This document shows positions 1 to 10,350 of a DNA stretch of 64,000 nt, piece after piece (position 1 is the stretch's first letter; every line of letters begins with the position of its first letter). Source of the DNA: QWQI01 sp964608915 (GTDB taxonomy: Bacteria > Planctomycetota > Planctomycetia > Isosphaerales > Isosphaeraceae); assembly GCA_964608915.1 (NCBI GenBank), contig CAZSQA010000010.1, forward strand, positions 117,619 to 181,618, written 5' to 3'. The notes under the pieces were generated by a model that searched no databases, was not told the DNA's origin, and saw only the letters and a list, made by a program, of their open reading frames with translations. The position numbers and the translations under genes are program-made.

Positions 1-924
1 GTTGATGGCATTGCTGCCGGCAGGGCTCAGCGAAACGCCCAGGAAGCCGTATTCGACGGCCTTTCCTTCCATCAGTGAAGCGATGGCCCGGCGCGAAAGC
101 GGATCGATGGGAATCGCATAGCCGGCCTGGGCGTCGAAACCCTGAGGTGTGCCGCCGGAAGTCGTGATGCCGACCAGCTCGCCTTTCATGTTCACGACCG
201 CCCCGCCTGACATGCCCAGGTTGAGCTTGCTGTCCAGTTGCAGCAGAGTCGGCAGGTGGCGGAGCTGGCGGCCCGCGCCTGAGGCTGAGTCTTCGAGATT
301 GAGGTCGAGCCGGCGGGCCTGATTGGAAACGATGCCGAAAGCGGCGGACGGTTTGCCGTCCTTTGCGGCGTTGAAAGGATTGCCCAGGGCGACGACGAAC
401 GACCCTTGACGAAGCTTTTCGGATTGCCCGAGCCGGATCGGCTTCAGCACAGGGGGCCTGCCGAACATCGGATCGCCCGATTTGGGGACGATCACGGCCA
501 GGTCGCTGCGGGGGTCGGCGGCGATGATCTCGGCATAGAATTCCTGCCGGTCCGACGCACGCACGACGATCGCTTCGGAACCCTGGACCACATGGAACGC
601 CGTAAGGATCTGCCCCTGGGCCCCGATGACCACTCCCGAACCGTTATCGAACGACTGAAAGTCGGGCGACATCGGGTCGCCGAAACCGGCCATGGGGCGA
701 AAATCGACGGGGTTCGTCGCGGCACGGCCTTTGACGGCCGTCGTGCGGTCACTTTCTCCCTTGCGGATGCGGGAGATAGCGACGACCGAACTGCGGGCCT
801 GGGCGATCGAATCCTCGACGGCCGATTCGAGCGCCGCGACGATGGCCGAGGCCTGGACCGGCCGTGGCGAATCCGGCGCGCCCTGGACGCAAAGCAGACA
901 TGACAGCCACAAAGGCGTGAACAT
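1..924 (-). CDS. HtrA/Do-like S1C serine protease, C-terminus beyond window edge
   Basis: The minus-strand frame is open from an ATG at 924 to the window edge (308 codons, no stop), so the gene is truncated by the window. Residues 1-16 form a signal peptide (FTPLWLSCLLCVQGA), so the protein should act in the periplasm or at the membrane. The trypsin fold is visible: TAFHVV with H111, SDLAVI with D141, and GMSGGAV with S239 give a complete His-Asp-Ser triad. The serine motif has Met where most family members have Asn (GNSGG). After residue 288 the phrase YGFLGVSL begins what looks like a PDZ domain. The family degrades misfolded envelope proteins. Only a DegP/DegS/DegQ-like assignment is justified because the number of PDZ domains cannot be seen. 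Confidence 0.85.
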   Translation of the reverse strand, partial: MFTPLWLSCLLCVQGAPDSPRPVQASAIVAALESAVEDSIAQARSSVVAISRIRKGESDRTTAVKGRAATNPVDFRPMAGFGDPMSPDFQSFDNGSGVVIGAQGQILTAFHVVQGSEAIVVRASDRQEFYAEIIAADPRSDLAVIVPKSGDPMFGRPPVLKPIRLGQSEKLRQGSFVVALGNPFNAAKDGKPSAAFGIVSNQARRLDLNLEDSASGAGRQLRHLPTLLQLDSKLNLGMSGGAVVNMKGELVGITTSGGTPQGFDAQAGYAIPIDPLSRRAIASLMEGKAVEYGFLGVSLSPAGSNAIN

Positions 925-1080
925 GGTCGTGGCGGCTCCTGCACAGGTGCGGGTTGACGGTCACGGCGTGCCCGGAATCAGAAACCTGGCCGAGGCGCAC
1001 CGTGCACGTAAGGCTATTGACATGATACGCGAAACAGCCGCGTCCGCGTCATGAAATTCGGTCCGAAACCCGGGCCGGAA

Positions 1081-2091
1081 TCAATGATGCCCGGCGTGCT
1101 GGGGCTTCGGCGCCGGTGTGGCGGCTGGAGCGGGCTGTGCCGTGAAGATCGCCTTGAGCGCGTCGCCGACGAGCGGATATTTGAACTGATAGCCGAGCTG
1201 GGTGGCCTTCTTCGGGAGAACCTTGCTGCCGGTCGCCACGACTTCGGCGACTTCGCCCAGAACGATCTTCAGGACCGCGTCCGGAGGGCCGAACGGCACG
1301 AACGGCAGGAACGTGGCCACGCGAGCCAGTGCCCGGGCGAATTCGGCGAAACGCACGGGGTTCGGGGCGGTTCCGTTGATCGGGCCGGCCGCCGAAGTGT
1401 GGTCGAGCGCCATCAGATAGAGGCCGACGATGTCATCGAGATGGATCCAGCTGAACCACTGCAAGCCCTTGGCGGGTGAGAGCTTGCCGCCGCTGCCTAC
1501 GGGTGCCGCGCCGCCCGGCAGCCATTTGAAGATCGGCGTCATCGCCCCCAGGGCCCCTTCCCCGTTGGCCAGAACGACACCGGTGCGGATGATCGGAACG
1601 CGGACGCCGGCCTTGTCCAGCCCTGCCGTGGCATCTTCCCATTCCCGGCAGACGACGGACAGAAAATCTGTGCCCGAGGGCGATTCCTCGGTCAGTTCCA
1701 CGTCATCATTGTGTGGCCCGTAATAGCCCGTGGCCGAAGCCTGAACGAGCACCTTCGGCGGCGTCTTGGCCCGGCGGATGGCCGTAGCGACGTTCTGGGT
1801 GGAAAGCACACGGCTGTCGCGAATTTTCTCTTTGACGGACGCGTTCCAGCGTTCCGCGAAGAGATTCTGGCCAGCCAGGTTGATGACGGCGTCGCAGCCG
1901 TCGATCGCCATTTCCCAGGCCCCGGGGACGGCCGGGTCGCCCTGAACGACCTCGATTCCGCGAATGTTCCGGTCACGACGCACGGCATCGGCACGGCGGG
2001 AGAGGATGACCGGTTCGTCGCCTCGTGCGACCAGCCGGGCCACAATTTGCCGCCCGATCGAACCGCTGCCGCCTGTGAGGAAGACTTTCAT
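1081..2091 (-). CDS. TIGR01777 family NAD(P)-dependent epimerase (YfcH-like)
   Basis: A 336-residue Rossmann protein starting MKVFLTGGSGSIG, which is the dinucleotide-binding GxxGxxG of extended short-chain dehydrogenases. The middle shows VINLAGQN and ASATGYYG, both hallmarks of the TIGR01777/YfcH group, followed by the family's C-terminal DUF1731-like end (GEVAEVVATGSKVLPKKA). I chose the ATG at 2091 because it begins the Rossmann fold and has GGGAG about 9 nt upstream. The open frame continues upstream but that stretch is low-complexity. The tail is rich in Pro, Ala and His (ending QHAGHH), an extension beyond the family core. The substrate is unknown for most of this family, so no pathway is proposed. 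Confidence 0.9.
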   Translation of the reverse strand: MKVFLTGGSGSIGRQIVARLVARGDEPVILSRRADAVRRDRNIRGIEVVQGDPAVPGAWEMAIDGCDAVINLAGQNLFAERWNASVKEKIRDSRVLSTQNVATAIRRAKTPPKVLVQASATGYYGPHNDDVELTEESPSGTDFLSVVCREWEDATAGLDKAGVRVPIIRTGVVLANGEGALGAMTPIFKWLPGGAAPVGSGGKLSPAKGLQWFSWIHLDDIVGLYLMALDHTSAAGPINGTAPNPVRFAEFARALARVATFLPFVPFGPPDAVLKIVLGEVAEVVATGSKVLPKKATQLGYQFKYPLVGDALKAIFTAQPAPAATPAPKPQHAGHH

Positions 2092-2598
2092 CGTGCTGTA
2101 ACTCCCGCCGGGGTCGTAGGTTGACTTGTCTTGGCGAAATCTTGCGGTGGTTTCGATGCCGTGCTGGTTCGATACGCTTCGCAAGCCGCATTCTTGTTTA
2201 TGTTGTGTATTCGGAGAGGGCTTTCTGTCAAGCGGGTGGGTGCGTTCGCGGGCAGTGCGAGCCGAGCCCGGGCCTGTAGGGAGCGACCGTGGCGGCTGTA
2301 CTGGCACGGCTCACGGTAAGGCTGGTTCCCGGAATCGGGCACGGGCCGCGAATCCGAAATATCGGGCGATTCGGGACGAATAGACTTCCTCATCGCGCCA
2401 TTTCGCCGACATGGCATGGGTGTCGCGGTGCGCGAAAATTCCGGGCGATCGGATCCGTGTTTCGTTTGCCGGGGGTTGTCTCGCGATGATAGAATGGTGA
2501 CGACATCGCCAGGGAGAGTCGCCGGGGTTACCGTGACGGCTCGCTTCTAAAGGGCATAACCGGAAGTCGCCATACTTCCCTCGGAGCATGCGCAGGCT
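2092..2598. other. 507-nt intergenic region between divergent genes
   Basis: It separates the minus-strand epimerase from the plus-strand hydrolase. No open frame in it has family-like content. A TAGAAT at 2490-2495 could be a -10 element for the hydrolase, but the -35 side is poor. I see no RNA gene or repeat. Confidence 0.5.
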
Positions 2599-3465
2599 AT
2601 GCGTAAACCTCGTGTCGGGCAGATTTTTTCGCTCAGAAGCCTGAGCCGGTACCAGACTCGGCAACCGATGATTCTGGTGAACGGTCTGGCGGAGCAGTCC
2701 GAGAGCTGGTGCACCAATCGTCACGTATGGAGCAAGCAGTTCGACGTCAAAGTGCCCGAACTGCTGGTTTATGATGGCGATGCGCTGCATCGGCACATCG
2801 AATCGGGCGGCGAGGTATCGATCGGCTACCTGGCCGAACGTCTGCATGTGTTCCTCGAGGAATTCGTGCAGAAGCCGCCCTATCACTTCGTCGGTTCGAG
2901 CTTGGGGTGTCAGGTCATTCTGACCTACGCCATCCAGCATCCCGAGAAGGTCGGCAAGATCGTTCTGATGGCACCCTCCGGGTTCCATGGCGAAGAGAAT
3001 CTGCCTGTGATCGAGGGCGTGAGCCGTTCGAACTACGGCCAGCTCGTCAGTTCGGTTTTCTACCGCAAATATCTGGCGAATGAGCACCTGGTCCGGGCCT
3101 ACGAACGCAAGTTCAAGGACCGCAAGTGGAAGAAGGGCGTCCTGAAGACGTTGCGCGGCACCGTGGGACACTCGGTCGCCGATCTTCTGGAGAAGGTTCC
3201 GCACCCGGTTCTGGTGATCTGGGGCGCGGACGACAAGGTGTTGTCGGACGTTCCTGGCTCTATCCGCGCTGCGGACCGGATGATCCGGGCACGGCAGGTC
3301 GTGATTCCGAAGTGCGGCCATGCCCCGCAAATCGAGAAGACGAGACTCGTCAACAGTCTGGTGTCGAAGTACTTGCGAGACAAGCTCTCGAATGTGCCGC
3401 CGCAGCTTGACGCGGCACGCTGGTTGCGTCAGAATTCAGTTTCGCCGGCTGGCGTGAAGGCCTGA
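2599..3465 (+). CDS. alpha/beta-fold hydrolase
   Basis: A 288-residue protein with the alpha/beta-hydrolase arrangement. The oxyanion-side loop is ILVNGLAEQSESW (residues 25-37), the nucleophile elbow is VGSSLGC with S101, the acid is in IWGADDKV (D211/D212), and the histidine is H241 in KCGHAPQIE. The triad is complete, so it is probably an active esterase, lipase or related hydrolase in the cytoplasm; no signal peptide is present. It is followed after 102 nt by a phospholipid N-methyltransferase-like gene and then a GH3-family gene on the same strand, which suggests lipid or acyl metabolism. Its substrate cannot be read from the sequence. Confidence 0.88.
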   Translation: MRKPRVGQIFSLRSLSRYQTRQPMILVNGLAEQSESWCTNRHVWSKQFDVKVPELLVYDGDALHRHIESGGEVSIGYLAERLHVFLEEFVQKPPYHFVGSSLGCQVILTYAIQHPEKVGKIVLMAPSGFHGEENLPVIEGVSRSNYGQLVSSVFYRKYLANEHLVRAYERKFKDRKWKKGVLKTLRGTVGHSVADLLEKVPHPVLVIWGADDKVLSDVPGSIRAADRMIRARQVVIPKCGHAPQIEKTRLVNSLVSKYLRDKLSNVPPQLDAARWLRQNSVSPAGVKA

Positions 3466-3567
3466 AGCCTATCCGCGAGCCGGTCACTGGAGCCGTCGGT
3501 CGTCGTTTCGCGACGAGGCAAAATCCACCCACTCCCCTGGTCCATTTCGAGAGTCCACACGTCTCGT

Positions 3568-4152
3568 ATGAACGACTTCACGCTCTTTCTCAAGAAATTC
3601 ATCAGGCACGGCACGGCGATCGCCAGTCTGGCCCCTTCCAGTCGAAAACTCTCTCTGGCTACGGTGGCGAACATCGACTGGGCCAATACGCACACGCTGC
3701 TCGAGCTGGGTGCGGGCACCGGGCCGATCACGGCTGTGATCGCCGAGAAAGCCCGCCCGGATTGCCGGATCATGGCGCTGGAGCGTGACCCGGATTTCGT
3801 CGAACGGATGAAAGTCCGGTTCGCGAACGTTCCGAACGTGGAAGTGATTCAGGGCGATGTCCGGAACTTGCCCGAAATTCTCGCGGAGCGGGGTCTCGAA
3901 TCGGTCGATGCCGTCGTATCGGGCCTGCCGATTCCATCGTTCCCGCCTGAACTTCAGGAAGCCTTGTTCGACAACGTACGCAAGGTGCTCAAGCCGGGTG
4001 GCCCGTTCAGCCAGATCACCGAGATGCCCTGGGTCTACCTGCGTCTCTACAAGAAATACTTCGACAACGTACGGTTCCGCTTCGAGCCGAGAAACCTGCC
4101 GCCGGCCGGGGCCTATCACTGCAGCGGACCCAAGGCGAGCGTAAGCGCCTGA
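3568..4152 (+). CDS. PmtA-like class I SAM methyltransferase (phospholipid N-methyltransferase family)
   Basis: 194 residues. The N-terminus FLKKFIRHGTAIASLAPSSR (residues 7-26) matches the opening of bacterial PmtA-type phospholipid N-methyltransferases, in which an amphipathic helix leads into APSS. Motif I of the SAM site is ELGAGTGPIT (46-55), and VDAVVSGLPIPSFP resembles motif IV. The family transfers methyl groups from SAM to phosphatidylethanolamine to make methylated lipids and phosphatidylcholine at the cytoplasmic membrane face. Members that methylate other lipids, and ones of unknown substrate, have the same fold. It sits 43 nt before the GH3 gene, so co-transcription is likely. 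Confidence 0.8.
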   Translation: MNDFTLFLKKFIRHGTAIASLAPSSRKLSLATVANIDWANTHTLLELGAGTGPITAVIAEKARPDCRIMALERDPDFVERMKVRFANVPNVEVIQGDVRNLPEILAERGLESVDAVVSGLPIPSFPPELQEALFDNVRKVLKPGGPFSQITEMPWVYLRLYKKYFDNVRFRFEPRNLPPAGAYHCSGPKASVSA

Positions 4153-4195
4153 CGCCTTAGCTGGCCTGCCGCCCACCGCACGAGAATCGCACCTT

Positions 4196-5779
4196 ATGAG
4201 CCTGTTGCAGACCGTTTCGGGTGCGTCGTCGACCCGCGCGCTCGTGAACCGATCGTTCGCACTCTGGAGCCGCCAGCGAATGCATTCGCTGGCCTGGGCG
4301 GACGTCGTCGACACGCAGCGGCGAACGATGCGGTGGCTGGTCAAAAAAGCGGCCGACACCCGATTCGGGCAGGACCACCAGTTCCGTTCGATCCGCAAGG
4401 TCGAAGACTTTCAGTCGGCGGTGCCGGTGCGCACCTATGAGCAGTTCTTCGACGAATACCTCAAAAAGGCCCTGCCTCGGGCGGAAAATCTGAGCTGGCC
4501 TGGCGTGGTGCCGTTTTATGCACTCACCAGCGGTACGACGCAGGGCGCGACGAAATATATTCCCGTCACGCGACATATGGTCTGGTCGAATCTCGTGGCC
4601 TCGCGCACGATGGTGGCGCAGCACATGGCCGCCCGGCGCGATTCGAAGCTGTTCCATGGCAAATTCTTTTTCCTGGGCGGGTCGACGGCCCTTGAAGAGA
4701 TTGCCCCGGGCGTCCGCCAGGGGGATCTTTCCGGCATCGCGGCCCTGGAAGTGACGGATGCCCTTCGGCCGTATACGTTTCCGCCGCTGGAGCTGGCACT
4801 GGAAACGGATTGGGAAAAGAAGCTGGCGGCTTTCGCGGAGCGGTCCGTTCGTGAGCCGATCACGCTGATCAGCGGCGTGCCGAGCTGGCTCCTGATCCTG
4901 TTCGAACGGATTTTCGAGTACACGGGCAAATCGTCGTTGAGCGAAGTCTGGCCGACGCTCGAAATGGTCGTCCATGGCGGCGTGAAGTTCGAGCCTTATC
5001 GCTCGCGCTTCGAAGCCATTCTGGGCGAGGGTTCGCGCATCCGTCTGCAGGAAACCTACCCGTGTTCGGAGGGGTTCATCGCGATCGAAGATTATGCCAC
5101 GCCTCATCTTCGGCTTCTCTTCGACCATGGCATTTTCTACGAATTCGTGCCGGTCGACGAACTCGGTTCCGCCCGGCCGACGCGTCACTGGCTGGGCACG
5201 GTGCGCCCGGGCATCAATTACGCGATCGTCGTTTCGACATGCGCGGGCATTTGGGCTCACCTGATCGGCGACACAGTGCGGTTCGAGTCGGTCAATCCGC
5301 CGCTCATCACCTTTACGGGGCGGACGAAATACACGCTTTCGGCGTTCGGCGAGCACCTCATCAGCGAAGAGATCGAAAACGCCCTGGCCTCGGTCGCCGC
5401 GGCACAGAACGCGACGGTTGCCGAATGGCACGTCGGCACGGTGTTCGAAGGGGCGCTCGGTTATCACCGGTACATCGTGGAATTCGCGACGCCGCCGGCG
5501 GATCTGAAAGCGTTTCGCGACGCTCTGGATGCCGAACTCTCAGCCCGCAACGCCGATTATCAGGCCCACAGGGCGGAAGGCGTCGGGATTCCGGCCCCCG
5601 AGCTGATCGAAGCGAAGCCCGGGACTTTCCGCGAGTGGATGCGATCGAAGGGCAAGCTGGGCGGTCAGCACAAGGTGCCCAGGATGGATGCTGCTGGCAA
5701 GCTGACGCAGGAAATCGTGGATTTCGTCGCGACCGGCGATTGCCGCGCGCGACACGTCGGTGCCGGGTCGGCTTCTTGA
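4196..5779 (+). CDS. GH3 auxin-responsive promoter family protein (acyl-adenylating enzyme)
   Basis: 527 residues, full length for bacterial GH3 proteins. It has the adenylation motif TSGTTQGATKYIP (residues 111-123), the second nucleotide-binding patch ETYPCSEGFIAI (286-297), and the third block in GDTVRFE followed by FTGRTKYTLSAFGEHL. Plant GH3 enzymes activate carboxylic acids with ATP and join them to amino acids. Bacterial members share the fold but are largely uncharacterised, so amidation of a fatty or hydroxy acid is an inference. It follows the PmtA-like gene by 43 nt, with the alpha/beta hydrolase further upstream. It has no signal peptide. Confidence 0.88.
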   Translation: MSLLQTVSGASSTRALVNRSFALWSRQRMHSLAWADVVDTQRRTMRWLVKKAADTRFGQDHQFRSIRKVEDFQSAVPVRTYEQFFDEYLKKALPRAENLSWPGVVPFYALTSGTTQGATKYIPVTRHMVWSNLVASRTMVAQHMAARRDSKLFHGKFFFLGGSTALEEIAPGVRQGDLSGIAALEVTDALRPYTFPPLELALETDWEKKLAAFAERSVREPITLISGVPSWLLILFERIFEYTGKSSLSEVWPTLEMVVHGGVKFEPYRSRFEAILGEGSRIRLQETYPCSEGFIAIEDYATPHLRLLFDHGIFYEFVPVDELGSARPTRHWLGTVRPGINYAIVVSTCAGIWAHLIGDTVRFESVNPPLITFTGRTKYTLSAFGEHLISEEIENALASVAAAQNATVAEWHVGTVFEGALGYHRYIVEFATPPADLKAFRDALDAELSARNADYQAHRAEGVGIPAPELIEAKPGTFREWMRSKGKLGGQHKVPRMDAAGKLTQEIVDFVATGDCRARHVGAGSAS

Positions 5780-5981
5780 CGTGGAAAAATCGCCCGCGGG
5801 CGGTTGCGGCGTGGTATCGAGAAAATTTCCGCGGCCGGCATGAGTGACCCCTTGTTCATCATCGCCGGTTCCGTTACGATTCGTCGATCGGTCTGGGAAA
5901 AGCCTGTCTCGGAAGAATTTCCGGCGGTAGTCGTCGCCGGAGCGAGCGGGGTTTAGGGCGACGTTGAGGGAGGCGGCAGGG

Positions 5982-7067
<1,086 letters not shown>

Positions 7068-7301
7068 TCCTCATCGGACCTTCGAGCGACCCGGTCATCA
7101 AGCTGGTTATATGCGCGAATACGGACGGGTTCTTGCCGTCGCATTTCGTGTCGCTGGGTGAATCGATACCCGTGCCGCCCGCTTTGACGAGCGATGTCGT
7201 TCTCGTCATGGGCTCAGGGCGTCGCCCGTTGCCCTTGAAAGGTACATCGCCCGCCTGAAACGGCGTCGCACTGCAAGATTCGCCAGGCGATGCTGAGTCC
7301 G

Positions 7302-8636
7302 TCAGCGAGCCGCTCCCAGCAGATAGGCCGCGGCGAGGGAACCGACCCAGGCCAGAATTGCCGCGGCCAGCGTGATCCGCGGGTGGCGCGCAGGCCAGGA
7401 TTGGGCTTCGGTGTCGCGCGAACCAGACGAATCGCCGAACGAACCGAACGTGGACTTGTCGATCGCGCTCGAAGGGTTCGAGACCTCGGGGGCCGGTTCG
7501 GGATCCGTGGCTGATTCGGCAGACGCTTCGGGCGCAACTTCCTGGGCGGGTTTGGGATAGTCCTGACTCGAAGTGCTTTCGCCCGGCATGCGGCCTTTCG
7601 TTTTGAAAAGGCCCATCAGGGCGTCGTTGACTTCCAGGCCCGACTGGAAACGATCTTCCGGATCGACAGCGAGCATTTTGTCCATGATGGCGATGAGCCG
7701 GCGTGGCATGTCCGGCAGATATTCGCTGATCGGCGTCGGCCTGGTGTCGATCCGCATGCTCATGCGTTTCATCGGGATTTCATGACGGAACGGCGGATAG
7801 CCGGTCATGAGGTGATACATCGTGCAGCCGAGGCTGTAGAGGTCGCTGCGACCGTCGAGCGTGCGGCCCTTGACCTGTTCGGGCGACATGTAGTCATACG
7901 TGCCGACGACGTTGCCGGCCTGAGTCAGCATCGGGTCGCCGGACGAGGGATCGATGAGCATCCCGAGGCCGAGGTCCAGCACCTTGACGGTCTTGCGGTC
8001 TTCGGAAGAAAGAAGAATGTTCGACGGTTTCACGTCCCGGTGAAGAATGCCCTGCTGATGCGCGTGGTCGAGCCCGAGGGCGGCCTGGGCACCGTACCGA
8101 ACGACATCCTGCATGCGCAGAGGCCCGGCCTTGAGCAATTCGCCGAGGCTCTTGCCGGGGACGTATTCCATGGCGATATAGAAGAGATTACCGACCTGGT
8201 CGGCATCGTAGGCACGCACGACATTCGGGTGATTCATGCGAGCGGCCAGGCGCATCTCGCGCCGGAAGCGTTTGATGAGCCTGTCGCTCATCATTTCCTG
8301 CTTGATCATTTTCAGGGCGACGACGCGGCCCATGTACTGGTGTTCGGCCTTGAACACGTCACCCATGGCCCCGCCACCGATGCGGTCGACGATGAGATAT
8401 CGGCCGACGATCAGTTCGGAGGCCCGGTTCGCGATCAGCTTGCGGGCCTGGAATTCGGTCAGCCATTTCTCGTAAAACAACCGGGAAGCCAGTTCCCGGG
8501 CGCCGGTCGGCCAGCGGCCCGATTCGAGCTTTTCGTTCAGCTCTTCGATCTGCTGAGAATTCAGGATTTCGGAGATCGCGAGCTGTTCTCCGAATTCGCC
8601 AAGAGCGGCCGGGATTTTCGATCGATCCGGGTTCAT
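7302..8636 (-). CDS. Serine/threonine protein kinase with C-terminal membrane anchor
   Basis: 444 residues from the ATG at 8636. An N-terminal domain of about 75 residues (the ILNSQQIEEL region) precedes the kinase domain. The G-loop is GGGAMGDV, the ATP lysine is in ALKMI (K109), the catalytic loop is HRDVKPSN (199-206), and the metal motif reads DLG (221-223), a common bacterial variant of DFG. A variable linker rich in Pro, Glu and Ser leads to one C-terminal membrane segment (ITLAAAILAWVGSLAAAYLLG). The kinase should therefore lie in the cytoplasm with its C-terminus in the membrane and no large external sensor. Start choice is uncertain, because the frame extends to 8738 without a good ribosome-binding site. 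Confidence 0.93.
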   Translation of the reverse strand: MNPDRSKIPAALGEFGEQLAISEILNSQQIEELNEKLESGRWPTGARELASRLFYEKWLTEFQARKLIANRASELIVGRYLIVDRIGGGAMGDVFKAEHQYMGRVVALKMIKQEMMSDRLIKRFRREMRLAARMNHPNVVRAYDADQVGNLFYIAMEYVPGKSLGELLKAGPLRMQDVVRYGAQAALGLDHAHQQGILHRDVKPSNILLSSEDRKTVKVLDLGLGMLIDPSSGDPMLTQAGNVVGTYDYMSPEQVKGRTLDGRSDLYSLGCTMYHLMTGYPPFRHEIPMKRMSMRIDTRPTPISEYLPDMPRRLIAIMDKMLAVDPEDRFQSGLEVNDALMGLFKTKGRMPGESTSSQDYPKPAQEVAPEASAESATDPEPAPEVSNPSSAIDKSTFGSFGDSSGSRDTEAQSWPARHPRITLAAAILAWVGSLAAAYLLGAAR

Positions 8637-8804
8637 GACGTTCACGGGAGTACCTGAGGGCGGCGGCGTAACGGTTATTGTCCGCAACACGGACGAAAAG
8701 AACACGATCCACTTGCCGCGATTTCTCCAATATATCATAGAAACTTAGGTCATGTTTTGGAAGCGGTCCAGGCGGGCTCGTGAAAATAGATATGAATATC
8801 CGTA

Positions 8805-8832
8805 TTTACGGAATTCGCCGTGTGGCTATAAT
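8805..8832 (+). promoter_or_regulatory. Sigma-70-type promoter for the acyl-CoA dehydrogenase
   Basis: A perfect TATAAT lies at 8827-8832 with TTTACG at 8805-8810 and a 16-nt spacer. It is about 85 nt before the chosen ATG at 8918. On the opposite strand a TATGAT (8734-8739) may serve the divergent kinase. Confidence 0.55.
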
Positions 8833-8917
8833 TCGCGAATCAGCACGAGGAAGATCTCGGAAAGCCCGGTCGCGCGTGCGTTTCGGGTCGAACGGGAGGC
8901 AGGGAGGCGACACTCCG

Positions 8918-10066
8918 ATGGATTTCGCATTGAGCGCTTTGCAGCAGGAATGGCAGGACAAGGCCGCGGCATTCGCCAGAGAGCATCTCAACGACGACAT
9001 TCTGGAACGCGACGCACGGGCGGAGTTCTGGCGCGAAGGCTGGCGCCGGGCGGCCAATTTCGGCGCGGCCGGCCTGCCGGTTCCGAAAGAATACGGCGGT
9101 CAGGGGCTCGGCTTGCCGGAGACGATCGCCACGATGGAAGGCCTTGGCTACGGCAGCCAGGACAGCGGCTTGATCTTCGCCATGAACGCCACGCTCTGGA
9201 CGAATACGATCCCGATCCTGCTTTACGGCACCGAAGCCCAGAAGAAAAAGTGGCTGCCAGGCCTTTGCGACGGCACCTACATCGGCGCCAACGGGGCCAG
9301 CGAGCCGGGTGCCGGTTCCGACATTTTCAGCATGACGGCCCCTGCCGTTCGCGACGGTGACGGCTGGGTGATCAATGGCGAAAAGACGTGGATCACGGCC
9401 GGCCCTGTGGCTGACGTTTACGTCTGCTACGCCGTGACCGACCCGACCAAGGGCGTTTTGGGCATTTCGGCGTTCATCATCCCGCGTGACGCTCCTGGGC
9501 TGCGTGTCGTCCGCACCATCCCCAAGATGGGTGTGAAGACGGTGCCGATGGGCGAGATCGCGCTGGAAAACTGCCGTGTCGGTGCCGATGCCCTGCTCGG
9601 CCGTGAAGGGCGCGGGGCCGAGGTTTTCAATTGCTCCATGGAATGGGAGCGGGGCGCGATCCTGGCAGCCACGCTGGGCACGATGCGGCGGCAGCTTGAC
9701 CGCTGCTGCGAATATGCCCGCAGCCGCAAGCAGTTCGGCCAGCAGATCAGCAAGTTTCAGGCGGTTTCGCACCGGATCGCCCGCATGAAGATCCGGCTGG
9801 AGACTTGCCGGCCATTGGTCTACAAAATCGGCTGGCTGAAGGCCCAGGGCAAGGACGCGACGACCGAATCGGCGATCGCCAAGTATCACGTCAGCGAAAG
9901 CTTCGTGGAAAACTCGCTGGACGCCGTCCGCGTGTTCGGCGCCCGGGGCTTCGTGTGCGAAAACCTGGTCGAAAAAGACCTTCGGGATTCGATCGGCTCG
10001 CTGATCTATTCCGGCACGAACGAAATTCAGCTGAACCTGGTGGCGAAGTCACTTCGACTGCCCTGA
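8918..10066 (+). CDS. Acyl-CoA dehydrogenase
   Basis: 382 residues from the ATG at 8918, which has AGGGAGG about 10 nt upstream; the open frame starts earlier but without family similarity. It has the FAD and substrate signatures NGASEPGAGSD (125-135), KTWITAG and ARSRKQFGQQISKFQ (268-282). The usual C-terminal catalytic Glu of the YEGT motif is replaced by Ser (YSGTNEI, S365). A Glu is present in MEWERGA (E244), the position used by isovaleryl-CoA and long-chain acyl-CoA dehydrogenases. The enzyme would oxidise an acyl-CoA to the enoyl-CoA and pass electrons to ETF. No beta-oxidation partners are adjacent. Confidence 0.93.
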   Translation: MDFALSALQQEWQDKAAAFAREHLNDDILERDARAEFWREGWRRAANFGAAGLPVPKEYGGQGLGLPETIATMEGLGYGSQDSGLIFAMNATLWTNTIPILLYGTEAQKKKWLPGLCDGTYIGANGASEPGAGSDIFSMTAPAVRDGDGWVINGEKTWITAGPVADVYVCYAVTDPTKGVLGISAFIIPRDAPGLRVVRTIPKMGVKTVPMGEIALENCRVGADALLGREGRGAEVFNCSMEWERGAILAATLGTMRRQLDRCCEYARSRKQFGQQISKFQAVSHRIARMKIRLETCRPLVYKIGWLKAQGKDATTESAIAKYHVSESFVENSLDAVRVFGARGFVCENLVEKDLRDSIGSLIYSGTNEIQLNLVAKSLRLP

Positions 10067-10122
10067 CGGCTTTCGGAACAGCGAACGTCCGTGCGAAATC
10101 GCCGGACGATCGACCCCGCGCC

Positions 10123-10149
10123 CCCCCGAGCAACTGCTCGGGGGTTTTT
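10123..10149 (+). terminator. Rho-independent terminator after the acyl-CoA dehydrogenase
   Basis: The stem CCCCCGAGC/GCTCGGGGG with a 4-nt loop (AACT) is followed directly by five Ts. It is about 57 nt after the dehydrogenase stop codon. Confidence 0.85.
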
Positions 10150-10187
10150 CTTTGTCTGTCGGGTTGCTTGGGTCGATGAACCGATCC

Positions 10188-10203
10188 CCGAGCTGGAGCT
10201 CGG
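10188..10203. repeat. Short palindrome CCGAGCTGGAGCTCGG
   Basis: A hairpin-forming 16-mer. The same palindrome with the central GG inverted to CC recurs at 45039-45054. It may be a short dispersed repeat or part of a terminator. Confidence 0.4.
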
Positions 10204-10350
10204 CGGACCCGGGTCGAATGACCCGCCTTCCCTTCGAAACGATTTTCGGATCGGGATCTTCCGTTTCGACAGCCATGCCGGTCAAATAGTCCACCGACGC
10301 CGACGACCGGCAGTCGCGACAAATTCGAGCGATCAGGACTTCGAAACGCC

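Noticed and set aside
4157..5467. A 436-codon minus-strand frame opposite the GH3 gene
   Set aside because: Antisense shadow; Arg-rich composition and no motifs.
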